Positions 25,734 through 34,566 are shown, numbered from the stretch's first letter. The stretch is 64,000 nucleotides of DNA from an uncultured Methanoregula sp. (GCF_963662735.1 NZ_OY759744.1:496001-560000); one strand, 5' to 3'. A program made the numbers and translations. The notes: a model not told the origin generated them from the letters alone.

Positions 25734-26978
25734 ATGACCTCACATTTTTTCCTGCTCCTGGAGCCGCTGAATCAGGAACGACTCACCTGGATTGAGGAGA
25801 CCCTGAAGTACTTCTTTGTCAAGCTGAACCCCGAGAATCTTCTCCAGCACGGGAAGACCCGGGATGAGATCTTCACGTTTCTCATCAGCGGGGATGCTCT
25901 CTACAGCCTTCAGGATCCGGAAACTCTCGCGATCTGGGAGATCATTCTCTCCCTTCCTTCCGTAAAGATCATCTGCGACCGGCAGGAACTGGATCTCCGC
26001 GGCATCTCTGTCGAACGGATGAAGATGAAGAGCCCCGACCAGGTGCTTGACCACAACAGTCTGAGCATCAATGGCCAGACCTCATTCTGGAAAGACGTAG
26101 CAAAGATCGCGCGGCAGCACGAGCAGCCGGTGCCAAGTACCATCGGGTTCCTCCAGCTCCATTCCCCCTACATGCACCGTTCCTCACTTTACGCGCTCCA
26201 GTGCCTGAACGCGGCAACGGAAGTCCAGGCGTCCGTGGAACTGTACACGTACCTCGACGGGGTCCACATGGGGCACCTGGGCCAGAACCCCTCGGAGTTC
26301 GAGAATATCGGAAAAGGGCTCGAAGAGCTGAGCGAGCGGTGCACGAAACGGGGGCTCTCCTGCCAGATGCTTGCCTGTGGCCGGTGTGCAGCTGCCCGGG
26401 GCTACAGCACCTGGGACGACGGGCAGGGAGTTGTCATCTCGACCTGCACAATCAGGCCGTTTCGGATCCGGAACCTGAACGATACTATCGACCGTTTCGA
26501 GCGTAACCACATCATTCTCGGGGAGAACGTTGCCTCTATCCAGCTCAGGAAGGAGACACAGGCCAGTTCGTTCAGCCTCCAGGAGAAAGGCCGGGCACCA
26601 CCCGTCACGATTCTCGTCACCCGTTTCCCGTACGGGACCGAACTTGCGTTCGGGGCGCTCTCGTTCGCGGTTGCCTGTGCGTACCAGGGTATCCTGACCC
26701 GGGTAGTCTTTATTGAGGACGGGGTATATGCCCTGACGGGTGCCCACCGGCTCGACCGGGAAACCCAGTTTTTCAATCTCCAGGAAGTGATCGACGCGGT
26801 GGCAGGCAGCGCCAACCTTCAATTCTTCGCGTTCCAGCCATCCCTTCACCGCCGGGGCATTACGAAGAACAGGAAGATGACGGCAGTCCTTGATATCGGT
26901 GTCCCTGAACTGGGCCAGCTCCTCTTCACCCCTCCCGCAGGTGTCCAGGCGAACCACCAGAGAGTAATCTTCTTCTGA
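25734..26978 (+). CDS. Three-domain DsrE/TusBCD-like protein
   Basis: 414 aa. Three successive DsrE-like units can be read. The first is residues 1-120 (FLISGDALYSL ... SVKIICDRQELDLRGI). The second is 135-255 (STIGFLQLHSPYMHRSSLYA ... CQMLACGRCAAARGY). The third is 285-414 (VTILVTRFPYGTELAFGALS ... VVFIEDGVYAL). In bacteria TusB, TusC and TusD are separate subunits; here they appear as one chain. The only Cys-rich segment, a candidate persulfide site, is CQMLACGRC in the middle unit, with a further Cys in the linker. It lies between a TusA gene and a degenerate TusA gene, so it is probably a sulfur relay hub. Confidence 0.78.
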   Translation: MTSHFFLLLEPLNQERLTWIEETLKYFFVKLNPENLLQHGKTRDEIFTFLISGDALYSLQDPETLAIWEIILSLPSVKIICDRQELDLRGISVERMKMKSPDQVLDHNSLSINGQTSFWKDVAKIARQHEQPVPSTIGFLQLHSPYMHRSSLYALQCLNAATEVQASVELYTYLDGVHMGHLGQNPSEFENIGKGLEELSERCTKRGLSCQMLACGRCAAARGYSTWDDGQGVVISTCTIRPFRIRNLNDTIDRFERNHIILGENVASIQLRKETQASSFSLQEKGRAPPVTILVTRFPYGTELAFGALSFAVACAYQGILTRVVFIEDGVYALTGAHRLDRETQFFNLQEVIDAVAGSANLQFFAFQPSLHRRGITKNRKMTAVLDIGVPELGQLLFTPPAGVQANHQRVIFF

Positions 26979-26997
26979 CACAAAAAGAGGTTGACCC

Positions 26998-27246
26998 ATG
27001 ACCCACGAAGAATCGCCGGTGCCGGACTTCTCTGACCTGACCTGCACGAACCTGATGATCCGGCTGAAAATGCTCCTCAAAAATGCAGCTCCCGGGTCAC
27101 CGGTGGAATGTATTGTCCGGAGAGACCAGCGGGATACAATCGAGGTGCCGTTCACCCGTACCGGGTATGACGTGAAAATACGCAAAGTGGATACAAATCT
27201 CTACCGCGTCCGGCTCCAGAAGAAAGTTCAGTCGGGGCGCTCCTGA
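26998..27246 (+). CDS. TusA-like protein with degenerate CPxP motif
   Basis: 82 aa. The fold pattern is TusA (LTCTNLMIRLKMLLKNAAPG, then ECIVRRDQRDTIEVPFTRTG, then LYRVRLQKK). The carrier Cys is kept (Cys16) but both prolines are lost (CTNL instead of CPxP). A TusA domain without the proline may be a binding partner rather than a carrier, or accept a different ligand. It is 19 nt after the DsrE-like gene and its TGATG stop/start is shared with the next gene. Confidence 0.75.
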   Translation: MTHEESPVPDFSDLTCTNLMIRLKMLLKNAAPGSPVECIVRRDQRDTIEVPFTRTGYDVKIRKVDTNLYRVRLQKKVQSGRS

Positions 27247-27599
27247 TGGCCTGCGGTGCCGTAATCAGGACAATCCACGATAGCTTTGACCGGCACGGGA
27301 AGCGTTACTGCATCTTCTCGCTTGACGGGAACGATACTCCATTTCTCTTCTTCTCCCATACGGAAAAACCGCTTCGTTCCCTGGTCTTTGGCCGCGATTT
27401 CCTCCGGAAGATTCCGGAACTTGTGGAGGACGGGGATGTCTGTATCGAGTGCGGGCTCGGATTATCGGTTATTGGGGGAGTTGCACTGGACAACGGGGAC
27501 TGCGTAGCCTGGAACTACACGGAGGAGCAGGCCAACCAGGTGCTCACCGGCCTGAGGGAACACCTCGGGGAAGAAGGTCGATGGATTGAATTATTCTGA
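27246..27599 (+). CDS. Protein of unknown function, sulfur island
   Basis: 117 aa. Five cysteines (positions 3, 22, 66, 69 and 86), including a CIEC pair in the segment DVCIECGLGLSVIGG. The mostly beta N-terminus ends in a helical tail (EEQANQVLTGLREHLGEEG). No family recognised. It overlaps the TusA-like gene by one base (TGATG) and precedes the ATPase gene by 18 nt, so it is certainly in the operon. The Cys pair could carry sulfur or a metal. Confidence 0.7.
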   Translation: MACGAVIRTIHDSFDRHGKRYCIFSLDGNDTPFLFFSHTEKPLRSLVFGRDFLRKIPELVEDGDVCIECGLGLSVIGGVALDNGDCVAWNYTEEQANQVLTGLREHLGEEGRWIELF

Positions 27600-27617
27600 A
27601 ATGCAAACCGGAGCAAC

Positions 27618-28439
27618 ATGACCCCCGTTCTGGTCCACGGCGATACCGGTTCCGGAGCGGCAGCCGGCCTTGACATAGGCTCAACCCGGATCAAGGTAGT
27701 GATCTACAATGGGTCATCCTGTATCACAAGGATGGCGGACGCTTCCTGGGATCCCGAGTCTGTCGCGCTCAGCCTGCTCACATTGGCAAGCAGGGACGCC
27801 GGGCTCCCCGCACCTCCCGAGATTCTGGCAACGACCGGGTATGGACGACGGTGCCTGAAGATCCCGGCCCTGACCTTCACAGAGATCGCCACCCACGCAA
27901 GGGGTGCATTCCATCTCGTACCCGGGTGCCGGTTCGTGGTAGATATCGGGGGACAGGACGCCAAAGGCATCCGTCTTTCTGCCGAAGGACGGGTGGAAGA
28001 CTTCGTGATGAACGACAAATGTGCGGCAGGAACCGGCAGGTTCCTCTCGACCATGGGGCAGGCGCTCGATGTTCCATTGGATCACATGGGATCGTATGCT
28101 GCCGGTATCGAACCGCACCGGATCAATGCAATGTGCACCGTCTTTGCCGAATCGGAAGTGATCAGCCTGATCAACCAGGGGGTTGACAGGAATGCAATCA
28201 TTGCCGGCCTTCACGCATCCATTGCCCGGCGGACGGCCTCGATGATAGCCTCCCTGCACCCGGTGCCCCCGATCGTCTTTACCGGGGGCGTATCACAGAA
28301 TTGCGACATTGTCAGCCGCCTCGAAAAGGAACTAGGTAATCCCATAGTTGTACCAAAGGATGCGGTGTACGCCGGAGCGATCGGTGCCGCACTCCTTGCA
28401 TGGGAGCACCGGAACGATATCGGGAAAAAAGAGAGTTAG
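27618..28439 (+). CDS. BadF/BadG/HgdC-type ATPase (activator of a low-potential reductase)
   Basis: 273 aa, acetate-kinase/Hsp70 fold. The phosphate-binding loop GLDIGSTRIKVVIY, second motif VVDIGGQDAKGIR, and C-terminal FTGGVSQN are present. The ligands of the [4Fe-4S] cluster at the dimer interface are Cys in NDKCAAGTGRF and NAMCTVFAESE. Such activators use ATP to push an electron onto 2-hydroxyacyl-CoA dehydratases, benzoyl-CoA reductases or double-cubane proteins. A double-cubane-type gene lies on the other strand with the two stops overlapping by 4 nt. The ATPase is co-transcribed with TusA and DsrE genes, which is unusual. Confidence 0.9.
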   Translation: MTPVLVHGDTGSGAAAGLDIGSTRIKVVIYNGSSCITRMADASWDPESVALSLLTLASRDAGLPAPPEILATTGYGRRCLKIPALTFTEIATHARGAFHLVPGCRFVVDIGGQDAKGIRLSAEGRVEDFVMNDKCAAGTGRFLSTMGQALDVPLDHMGSYAAGIEPHRINAMCTVFAESEVISLINQGVDRNAIIAGLHASIARRTASMIASLHPVPPIVFTGGVSQNCDIVSRLEKELGNPIVVPKDAVYAGAIGAALLAWEHRNDIGKKES

Positions 28440-29587
28440 TGTTTTTGGGTCATCTCGAGGAATGCTTCGACACGGGTCTTGATCTGGCCGGCATCGCCCT
28501 GCGAATAATCAGTCTCGATCTGGAGCAGGGGCACGTTCCCGTGCTTGGCCAGGTAGTCCTTGAGCACGCGGGACTCGACATTGTACGTGTGGCAGCCAAC
28601 CCAGGTAACATCGATGACACCGTCGGCGTGGTACTCTTTTGCCAGCTTTGCCAGGAGTTCGAGCCTGGCGGTGTTCGGGCTCATGCAGGAGCAGGGGGTT
28701 TCAAGGTACTTGTCGGCAATTGCGTCGAGGGGTGAACCGGTGGTTGCAACATCGTGGAGGTACTGTTTCATACCGGAGCAGTTCTCGATATACACGATCG
28801 CGGCGCCGGACTCCTCGATGATCCTGAGGACTTTCTCTGCACCGACACCCGTTGGAACACCGGTGACGATGATGCGCTTTGCCGTCTTCGGGGATGCACC
28901 TTCACCCTTTGCCTTCATGGCTTTGAGTTCGGCGATCAGATCCTTGAGCTGCTGGTTGAAGGCAGCCCGGTCGAACGTGAAGTTACGGGCCCACATCACC
29001 TTGAGCAGGTCAAGACCCGAGATGGGGGCGGGAATTGCCGTGTTGAGGTGCGCAAGCTCTCTCATGAGTGCCCGCTGCTCATTGAGCTCCCTGATCGCGG
29101 CCTTCATCTTGTCATCGGTGATGGTGACACCGAGACGCTTCTCGATCTCTTTTTTGCACCGGGCTACTTCCGAACGCCAGTACTGTTTCTGGGTCTCGCC
29201 CTTTGCGCTCTGAGGTACTTCGAGAACTACGATCGGCTTGAATGTCTCCATCAGCTCGAACATCTTTTTCTTGCCGTCACAGGTGGTCTCACCGATGATG
29301 AACTCGGAATTGTTGAAGAATGCACACTTCTCGGTGATCGCAAACCCATAGGAGGACTTGATCAGCGGGCAGAAGTTCCGGGGCAGGTACTTCTCGCCGT
29401 CTGCTATGGGTTCTTCCTTTGTTGCACAGAGGGTCACCGGTACCGCATCTGCAGCCACGATCAGTTCCTGGGGTGCAAATACACAATAGAACCCGACGAA
29501 CTTCTTGCCCTGGTCGCGTACGCTCTTGATCGCTGCCGATGCATTCGGGATCACCGAATCGAAATAGGTCATCTTTTCTGCTCTCAT
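28436..29587 (-). CDS. Double-cubane-cluster-type reductase (HgdB-like)
   Basis: 383 aa, 2-hydroxyacyl-CoA dehydratase component D family, single-subunit form. Cys-containing segments match what I recall of double-cubane proteins: GFYCVFAPQELIVAA, RNFCPLIKSSYGF, GETTCDGKKKMFELME, YIENCSGM, TPCSCMSPN and WVGCHTYNVES. These enzymes hold an [8Fe-9S] cluster and reduce small molecules at low potential after ATP-driven activation; physiological substrates are mostly unknown. GGAG lies 8 nt before ATG. It is last in the osmC - C_GCAxxG - reductase operon. Confidence 0.87.
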   Translation of the reverse strand: MRAEKMTYFDSVIPNASAAIKSVRDQGKKFVGFYCVFAPQELIVAADAVPVTLCATKEEPIADGEKYLPRNFCPLIKSSYGFAITEKCAFFNNSEFIIGETTCDGKKKMFELMETFKPIVVLEVPQSAKGETQKQYWRSEVARCKKEIEKRLGVTITDDKMKAAIRELNEQRALMRELAHLNTAIPAPISGLDLLKVMWARNFTFDRAAFNQQLKDLIAELKAMKAKGEGASPKTAKRIIVTGVPTGVGAEKVLRIIEESGAAIVYIENCSGMKQYLHDVATTGSPLDAIADKYLETPCSCMSPNTARLELLAKLAKEYHADGVIDVTWVGCHTYNVESRVLKDYLAKHGNVPLLQIETDYSQGDAGQIKTRVEAFLEMTQKH

Positions 29588-29602
29588 GCTGTTACTCCAT
29601 GA

Positions 29603-30088
29603 TTATTTCCTGTTCTTGTGAATTCCCGCGGGAACACCAAGTTCCCGGAGGATTATCTTTGCTGTCTCTTCTGCAACTTCACCGGTGAATGCGATGCACT
29701 GCTGCATGTGTTCGGGGGATTTCAGTACCATGCCGTGGGTAAGGGTACGGCAGCAGAGACAGCCATGCCTGCGAACGAAGAGGGTGTGAAGTTCCCGTGC
29801 AAGACCCAGGCACCGGTCAATACAGGGGTCGCCGGGCATTTCACGCCCAAAGACCATCCCGAGCGCCATCACGCCACCGGTAACCGCACCACAGGCACAG
29901 CCTGCACTGCCGATACCGATCGGGAACCCTGACGCCAGCCGGATGACATTATCGGGATAATCCAGCCCGAATTCGTCATTGATGGTCTTCACGATCGCTT
30001 CCGAGCAGTAGAACTGTCCGGTTCGGTAATATGTTTCAGCAATTTCCCTGATCCGGGCCGGATCGACAGGCTTACACAGTTCCTTCAC
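29603..30088 (-). CDS. C_GCAxxG_C_C family protein
   Basis: 161 aa from GTG 30088, chosen because GAGG lies 8 nt upstream and it starts just after the osmC stop; an ATG at 30178 would overlap osmC by 67 nt. The name-giving motif is GSAGCACGAVTGG, preceded by QFYCSEAI and followed by DRCLGL and HGCLCCRTLT, giving a dense set of cysteines. These proteins are predicted redox or metal-cluster proteins, often next to anaerobic reductases. Here it lies 15 nt before the double-cubane reductase gene, so a maturation or electron-transfer role is plausible. Confidence 0.85.
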   Translation of the reverse strand: MKELCKPVDPARIREIAETYYRTGQFYCSEAIVKTINDEFGLDYPDNVIRLASGFPIGIGSAGCACGAVTGGVMALGMVFGREMPGDPCIDRCLGLARELHTLFVRRHGCLCCRTLTHGMVLKSPEHMQQCIAFTGEVAEETAKIILRELGVPAGIHKNRK

Positions 30089-30111
30089 GGAAGTTGCCTC
30101 AGAGGTACTGA

Positions 30112-30636
30112 TTATTTCTGGAGCCGGACTTCTGCCTTCAGTGCAATCGCATGCCGGATGGTGAACATCCCCATGCAACGCCCGAGGGCGTACTCTTTCA
30201 GGTCCTGGATCTGTGCGTCCGTTGCCTCGCCTTTCACATCCATGATTACCCGGTACTCGCGGACGAGCGGGCTGTTGCCGAGATCGAACTGGGCGGTGTA
30301 ATCAAGGTCCGCTTCGACTTTGGTCTTCACGGACGCGAGCCGGATGTTTCTCATCTCGGCTTCGGTCACGAACGTGCTCGAATAGCAGGCAGCAAACCAG
30401 AAGAGACCGAATGCCATCGGGCCGGGCCTGCTGCCAGGGCCTGCAAAGTTCGGGTGGCTCGCTTCCATCGTGTACGTTCCGTCCTTTACCTTGACGGTTG
30501 AGCGGAACTGGGGACCGCCTTCTTCAAAAAGCCAGTCGCCTTCAATCCTTGCGGTAAATCTCGCCTGTGAGGGATCCTTCTGGATCTCTTTCCTGTACTC
30601 ATTCACCTGAACGGTGTCAATATTGTTGAGACTCAT
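30112..30636 (-). CDS. OsmC-family protein
   Basis: 174 aa. OsmC/Ohr fold with two-part pattern: FTARIEGDWLFEEGG ... GPGSRPGPMAFGLFWFAACYSS, where the Cys is the usual peroxidatic or substrate-binding residue, and the C-terminal FTIRHAIALKAEVRL. The second conserved Cys of Ohr is probably the one in LGRCMGMF. OsmC proteins reduce organic peroxides or bind thiol compounds. As first gene of the operon with two Fe-S or Cys-rich proteins, it may protect them or act on a sulfur compound. Confidence 0.85.
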   Translation of the reverse strand: MSLNNIDTVQVNEYRKEIQKDPSQARFTARIEGDWLFEEGGPQFRSTVKVKDGTYTMEASHPNFAGPGSRPGPMAFGLFWFAACYSSTFVTEAEMRNIRLASVKTKVEADLDYTAQFDLGNSPLVREYRVIMDVKGEATDAQIQDLKEYALGRCMGMFTIRHAIALKAEVRLQK

Positions 30637-31037
30637 AAGTTAACACCTAATTATTGTTTTACCGTGGAGTAAAAATAATTAATTAAATACATTTGTGGGC
30701 GGACAAAAGAACCATTAACATTCATCCGGGAGGTCTCCGGGTTTCATAGTACGAAACAACCGTATCGCACCGCTTTTCAGAAACTGCACCGGTGCATTTT
30801 CATGCAGGTCCTCGCCGGTGTTCAGCACCAGGGCTTTTGAAAATATTTGCAGATGTACTTAACACATTCAACAAACTTCAATGTAATTTTCAAAACGTTT
30901 ATCAATTATACTAAACAACTGATCGATCTGGAAAAAAGTGTTTAACTTTGTGGAGGAAGGAGCGGCAGCAGGTATCATCTTCCTGCCCGGTCTGCTCCTC
31001 TGCAAGTGTGTGTCGTGTGTATGCAATGAGGTGAATT
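30637..31037. other. Intergenic region between osmC and the second fwd operon
   Basis: About 400 bp separating divergent genes. The part near 30860-30920 is AT-rich (ACGTTTATCAATTATACTAA) and should hold the promoter of the second fwd operon, leaving a leader of about 110 nt. No repeat or small gene was recognised. Confidence 0.4.
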
Positions 31038-31451
31038 ATGGAAAAGAAAGTGACTCTCAATATGATCACCCAGCGTTCGATCGAGGAAGGCGCAGCAATG
31101 GAGAAGGGGAAGACCAACCCCGACTACTTCGATGCCTGCTCGATCTGCGAGATGAACCCTGAGGATATGAAGAGACTCGGCATCTGGAAAAACACCAATG
31201 TCCGGGTCACCAGCGAATGCGGCAGCGTGATTGTGAAAGCCATCGAGCCGACCCAGTACTGTCCCCCCGGCCTTGCCCACATCCGGCAGGGCGTCTGGGC
31301 CAACCAGGTCGTCCCCCCGCGGACCCAGTCCACCGGCACCCCGCAGTACAGCGGGTTTCCGGTCACCATCGAACCGGCCATGAACGAGAGACTCAAATCA
31401 GCCCTCGAGCTCGTGCAGGGCTCCGTCGGGCTCTGGAAAGGAGGACAGTAA
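31038..31451 (+). CDS. fwdD: Formylmethanofuran dehydrogenase subunit D, copy 2
   Basis: 137 aa. Same architecture as the copy at 14866: EKKVTLNMITQRSIEEG start and GIWKNTNVRVTSECGSVIVK barrel. Differences include a Cys pair near residue 35 (DACSICEMN) in place of CTIMHMH. The ferredoxin gene present before copy 1 is missing here. Spacing to fwdB is one base. Confidence 0.92.
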   Translation: MEKKVTLNMITQRSIEEGAAMEKGKTNPDYFDACSICEMNPEDMKRLGIWKNTNVRVTSECGSVIVKAIEPTQYCPPGLAHIRQGVWANQVVPPRTQSTGTPQYSGFPVTIEPAMNERLKSALELVQGSVGLWKGGQ

Positions 31452-31452
31452 T

Positions 31453-32835
31453 ATGCCCAAGCTTATCACCGGTGTCGGGTGTCCCTACTGCGGATCATCC
31501 TGCGACGATATCGAAGTCCTTGTCTCGGATGACGAGACCAAGATCCTTGAAGTCCACAATGCCTGTATCATTGGCAACAACCTCTTCCACCATGCGAACG
31601 ATCCCACCCGCCCGCGGCTTCCGCGCCAGCGCCAGCCGGACGGTTCGATGAAGGAGATCCCGTACGAGGAAGCGATCGATTACTTTGCCAAGACCCTGCT
31701 TGCAGCGAAGAAGCCCCTGATCTACGGGTTCGGCTCTACCAACTGCGAAGGTATGAGTGCAGTCGGCCGTATTGCGGAAAAGGCCGGTGCCGTTCTCGAC
31801 AACTGCGCCACCATCTGCCACGGGCCCTCGTTCCTTGCTATGTTCGACAATGGCTACCCGAGCTGTACCCTTGGCGAGGCAAAGAACCGTGCCGATGTCG
31901 TGGTCTTCTGGGGCTGCAACCCGATGCACGCCCACCCCCGCCACACCTCCCGGTACTCGATCTTCCCGCGTGGCTACTTCACCCAGAAGGGACAGATGCA
32001 GCGGACGGTAATTTCTGTTGATCCACGTGAGACCGATACCGCGAAACTCGCCGATGTCCACCTGATGCTCGACCAGGGACACGATTATGAGCTCTTCGAT
32101 GCATTCCGGACCGTGCTCAAGGGTCACGATATCCCCGACGTAGTAGCCGGTATCAAGAAAGAGACCATCATCAAATCGGTCGAGATCATGAAGAAGGCAA
32201 AATTCTGCATGATCTTCTTCGGCATGGGCTGCACCCACACGGACGGCCGCAACCACAACATCGATGCCGCAATCAGCATGACCCGCGATCTCAACGAGCA
32301 CACCAAGTGCTCGATCATGGCAATGCGGGGCCACTACAATATCGCTGGTCCCGGCCAGGTCTGGTCCTGGCAGTTCGGGTTCCCGTACTGCATTGATCTC
32401 TCGAAAGGCACCCACGCCCACATGAACCCGGGCGAAACCAGTTCGATCGACCTCGCGATGCGGGACGAAGTGGACTGCTTTGTCAATGTCGGTGCCGATG
32501 CCGGCGCCCACTTCCCCATCCAGGCAGTCCAGCACCTCAAGAAACACCCGTTCATTGCAGTTGACCCGAACTTCTGCATGGCCAGCGAGATCGCCGATCT
32601 CCACATCCCGGTCAGGATTGCCGGAGTCGACGAGCCGGGTGTTGTTTATCGTATGGACAACGTCCCGATCCAGTTCAAAGCCGTCCTCAAGGGGCTTCCC
32701 GGAGTACCGAGCGACGAAGAGCTCTTTGACAAGGTCTACGAGCGCATGTGCGAACTGACCAAGACCGAGCCAATCTGGCTCGCGGCAAAAGAACACCGGA
32801 AATACCCGCACAACACGAACCCGGTGGTGAGCTGA
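31453..32835 (+). CDS. fwdB: Formylmethanofuran dehydrogenase catalytic subunit B, copy 2
   Basis: 460 aa, about 20 residues longer at the C-terminus than copy 1 (ending HRKYPHNTNPVVS). N-terminal [4Fe-4S] motif CPYCGSSC and metal ligand Cys122 in NCATICHGPSF. The CHGPS form is the common one; copy 1 has CHGSS. Both copies lack selenocysteine. Two isoenzymes that differ in metal or expression are known in methanogens (Fwd with W, Fmd with Mo), and these two operons may be such a pair. Confidence 0.94.
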   Translation: MPKLITGVGCPYCGSSCDDIEVLVSDDETKILEVHNACIIGNNLFHHANDPTRPRLPRQRQPDGSMKEIPYEEAIDYFAKTLLAAKKPLIYGFGSTNCEGMSAVGRIAEKAGAVLDNCATICHGPSFLAMFDNGYPSCTLGEAKNRADVVVFWGCNPMHAHPRHTSRYSIFPRGYFTQKGQMQRTVISVDPRETDTAKLADVHLMLDQGHDYELFDAFRTVLKGHDIPDVVAGIKKETIIKSVEIMKKAKFCMIFFGMGCTHTDGRNHNIDAAISMTRDLNEHTKCSIMAMRGHYNIAGPGQVWSWQFGFPYCIDLSKGTHAHMNPGETSSIDLAMRDEVDCFVNVGADAGAHFPIQAVQHLKKHPFIAVDPNFCMASEIADLHIPVRIAGVDEPGVVYRMDNVPIQFKAVLKGLPGVPSDEELFDKVYERMCELTKTEPIWLAAKEHRKYPHNTNPVVS

Positions 32836-32837
32836 AG

Positions 32838-34559
32838 ATGTCAGAAATTATTGTCAAGGGCGGATTTGTTATCGACCCGACCCGGAAGATCGACGGCGAC
32901 GTAGGCGATGTTGCCATCAAGGATGGCAAGATCGTCGAGAAGGTCAGCTCCTCTGCAAAAGTCATCGATGCAAAAGGCAAGGTCGTCATGGCCGGCGGTG
33001 TGGACGTCCACTCCCACGTTGCCGGTCCCAAGGTAAATGTCGGCCGCCTGTTCAGGCCCGAAGACAAACTCCTGTCAGGATTCTGCAGGAGCACTATGGC
33101 CCAGAAGAACGGCTACCGCATGGAGTCCGGGTTCTCGATCCCGAGCACGTTCAAGACCGGCTACGACTATGCCCGGATGGGCTACGGTTTCGTCATGGAA
33201 GCCGCGATGCCCCCGATCCACTCCCCCCACGTGCACGAGGAGATCCACGACACCCCGATCATCGATGAGGCAGCACTCCCCGTCTTTGGCAACAACTGGT
33301 TCGTCATGGACTACCTCAAGAAAGGCGAGGTCGAGAACACCGCAGCGTATATCGCCTGGCTCCTCAAGGCCACGAAAGGCTACGGGGTCAAGGTCGTCAA
33401 TCCCGGCGGCACTGCCGCATGGGGCTGGGGACTCAACTGCTTAAACCTCGACGATGTTGTCCCGTACTTCGAGATTTCACCGCGTGAGATTATCACCGGT
33501 CTCCTGGAGGCAAACGAGTACCTCGGTCTCCCGCACTCGATGCACATCCACCAGAACGATCTCGGCAACCCCGGCAACTATAAGGGCACCATCGAGTCCC
33601 TGAAGATTGCCGAAGGCGTCAAGCCGAAGAACAAGTTCGGGCGCGAGCAGGTCATGCACTCCACCCACCTCCAGTTCCACTCCTATGGCGGGGAAGGATG
33701 GGGAACCTTCTGCTCGAAGGCAAAAGAGGTCATGGACTACGTCAACAAGGCCAAGGGCCTTACGATCGATCTCGGTTGTGTAACGCTTGACGAGACAACG
33801 ACGATGACCGCTGATGGTCCCTTCGAACACCACCTCCACGGCCTCAACCACCTCAAGTGGTGCAACGTCGATGTCGAGATGGAGACTGCTGCCGGTGTCG
33901 TCCCCTACATCTACAGCAAGGATGTCCTCCCCAACGCAATCCAGTGGGCAACCGGTCTTGAACTGGCACTCTTTGCAAAGGACATGAACCGGACGTTCCT
34001 TACCACCGACCACCCGAACGCAGGACCGTTCACCCGGTACCCCCGCGTCATCAAGTGGCTGATGAGCAGGAAGTCCCGCGAAGCCGTGCTCGCCACCATG
34101 AAGAACACCGACAAGGTGATCAATGCAACCTATATCCACGGCATCGACCGCGAACTCACCCTCTTCGAGATCGCCCAGATGACCCGGTCCGGCCCGGCCA
34201 AGTGCCTCGGCCTCGGCAGCCTCTATGGCGGCCTCGCACCCGGCATGATTGCAGATGTTGGGGTCTTCGACCTCAACTACAAGAACATGCCGAGCGATGC
34301 CGAGAAGATCGAGACCGCATTCCAGCGGGCTGCCTGCTTCATCAAGTCTGGCGAAGTTGTTGTCAAAGACGGCGAAGTTGTCAGCAATGGTCACAAGAAG
34401 ACTGTCTGGGTCAACGTCAACATGCCCGAGAACCCGCAGGTGAAACGCGACATCGCCCAGTCCTTCACCAAGGACTACACGGTCCAGCTCGAGAACTACG
34501 CGGTCAAGGATTACCTTGCCCCACACCCGTTCGTCATCAATGTCGATGTGGAGGCCTGA
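32838..34559 (+). CDS. fwdA: Formylmethanofuran dehydrogenase subunit A, copy 2
   Basis: 573 aa from ATG 32838 with GGTGA about 7 nt upstream; a longer frame from 32748 overlaps fwdB and is not needed. Amidohydrolase motifs as in copy 1: DVHSHVAGPKVN, GLPHSMHIHQND, STHLQFHSYGGE and DHPNAGP. Copy 1 and copy 2 look about two-thirds identical, so the duplication is old rather than recent. Confidence 0.95.
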   Translation: MSEIIVKGGFVIDPTRKIDGDVGDVAIKDGKIVEKVSSSAKVIDAKGKVVMAGGVDVHSHVAGPKVNVGRLFRPEDKLLSGFCRSTMAQKNGYRMESGFSIPSTFKTGYDYARMGYGFVMEAAMPPIHSPHVHEEIHDTPIIDEAALPVFGNNWFVMDYLKKGEVENTAAYIAWLLKATKGYGVKVVNPGGTAAWGWGLNCLNLDDVVPYFEISPREIITGLLEANEYLGLPHSMHIHQNDLGNPGNYKGTIESLKIAEGVKPKNKFGREQVMHSTHLQFHSYGGEGWGTFCSKAKEVMDYVNKAKGLTIDLGCVTLDETTTMTADGPFEHHLHGLNHLKWCNVDVEMETAAGVVPYIYSKDVLPNAIQWATGLELALFAKDMNRTFLTTDHPNAGPFTRYPRVIKWLMSRKSREAVLATMKNTDKVINATYIHGIDRELTLFEIAQMTRSGPAKCLGLGSLYGGLAPGMIADVGVFDLNYKNMPSDAEKIETAFQRAACFIKSGEVVVKDGEVVSNGHKKTVWVNVNMPENPQVKRDIAQSFTKDYTVQLENYAVKDYLAPHPFVINVDVEA

Positions 34560-34566
34560 GGCGATC

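Noticed and set aside
31495..32811. 438-codon frame opposite fwdB copy 2
   Set aside because: Antisense shadow; no domain pattern.
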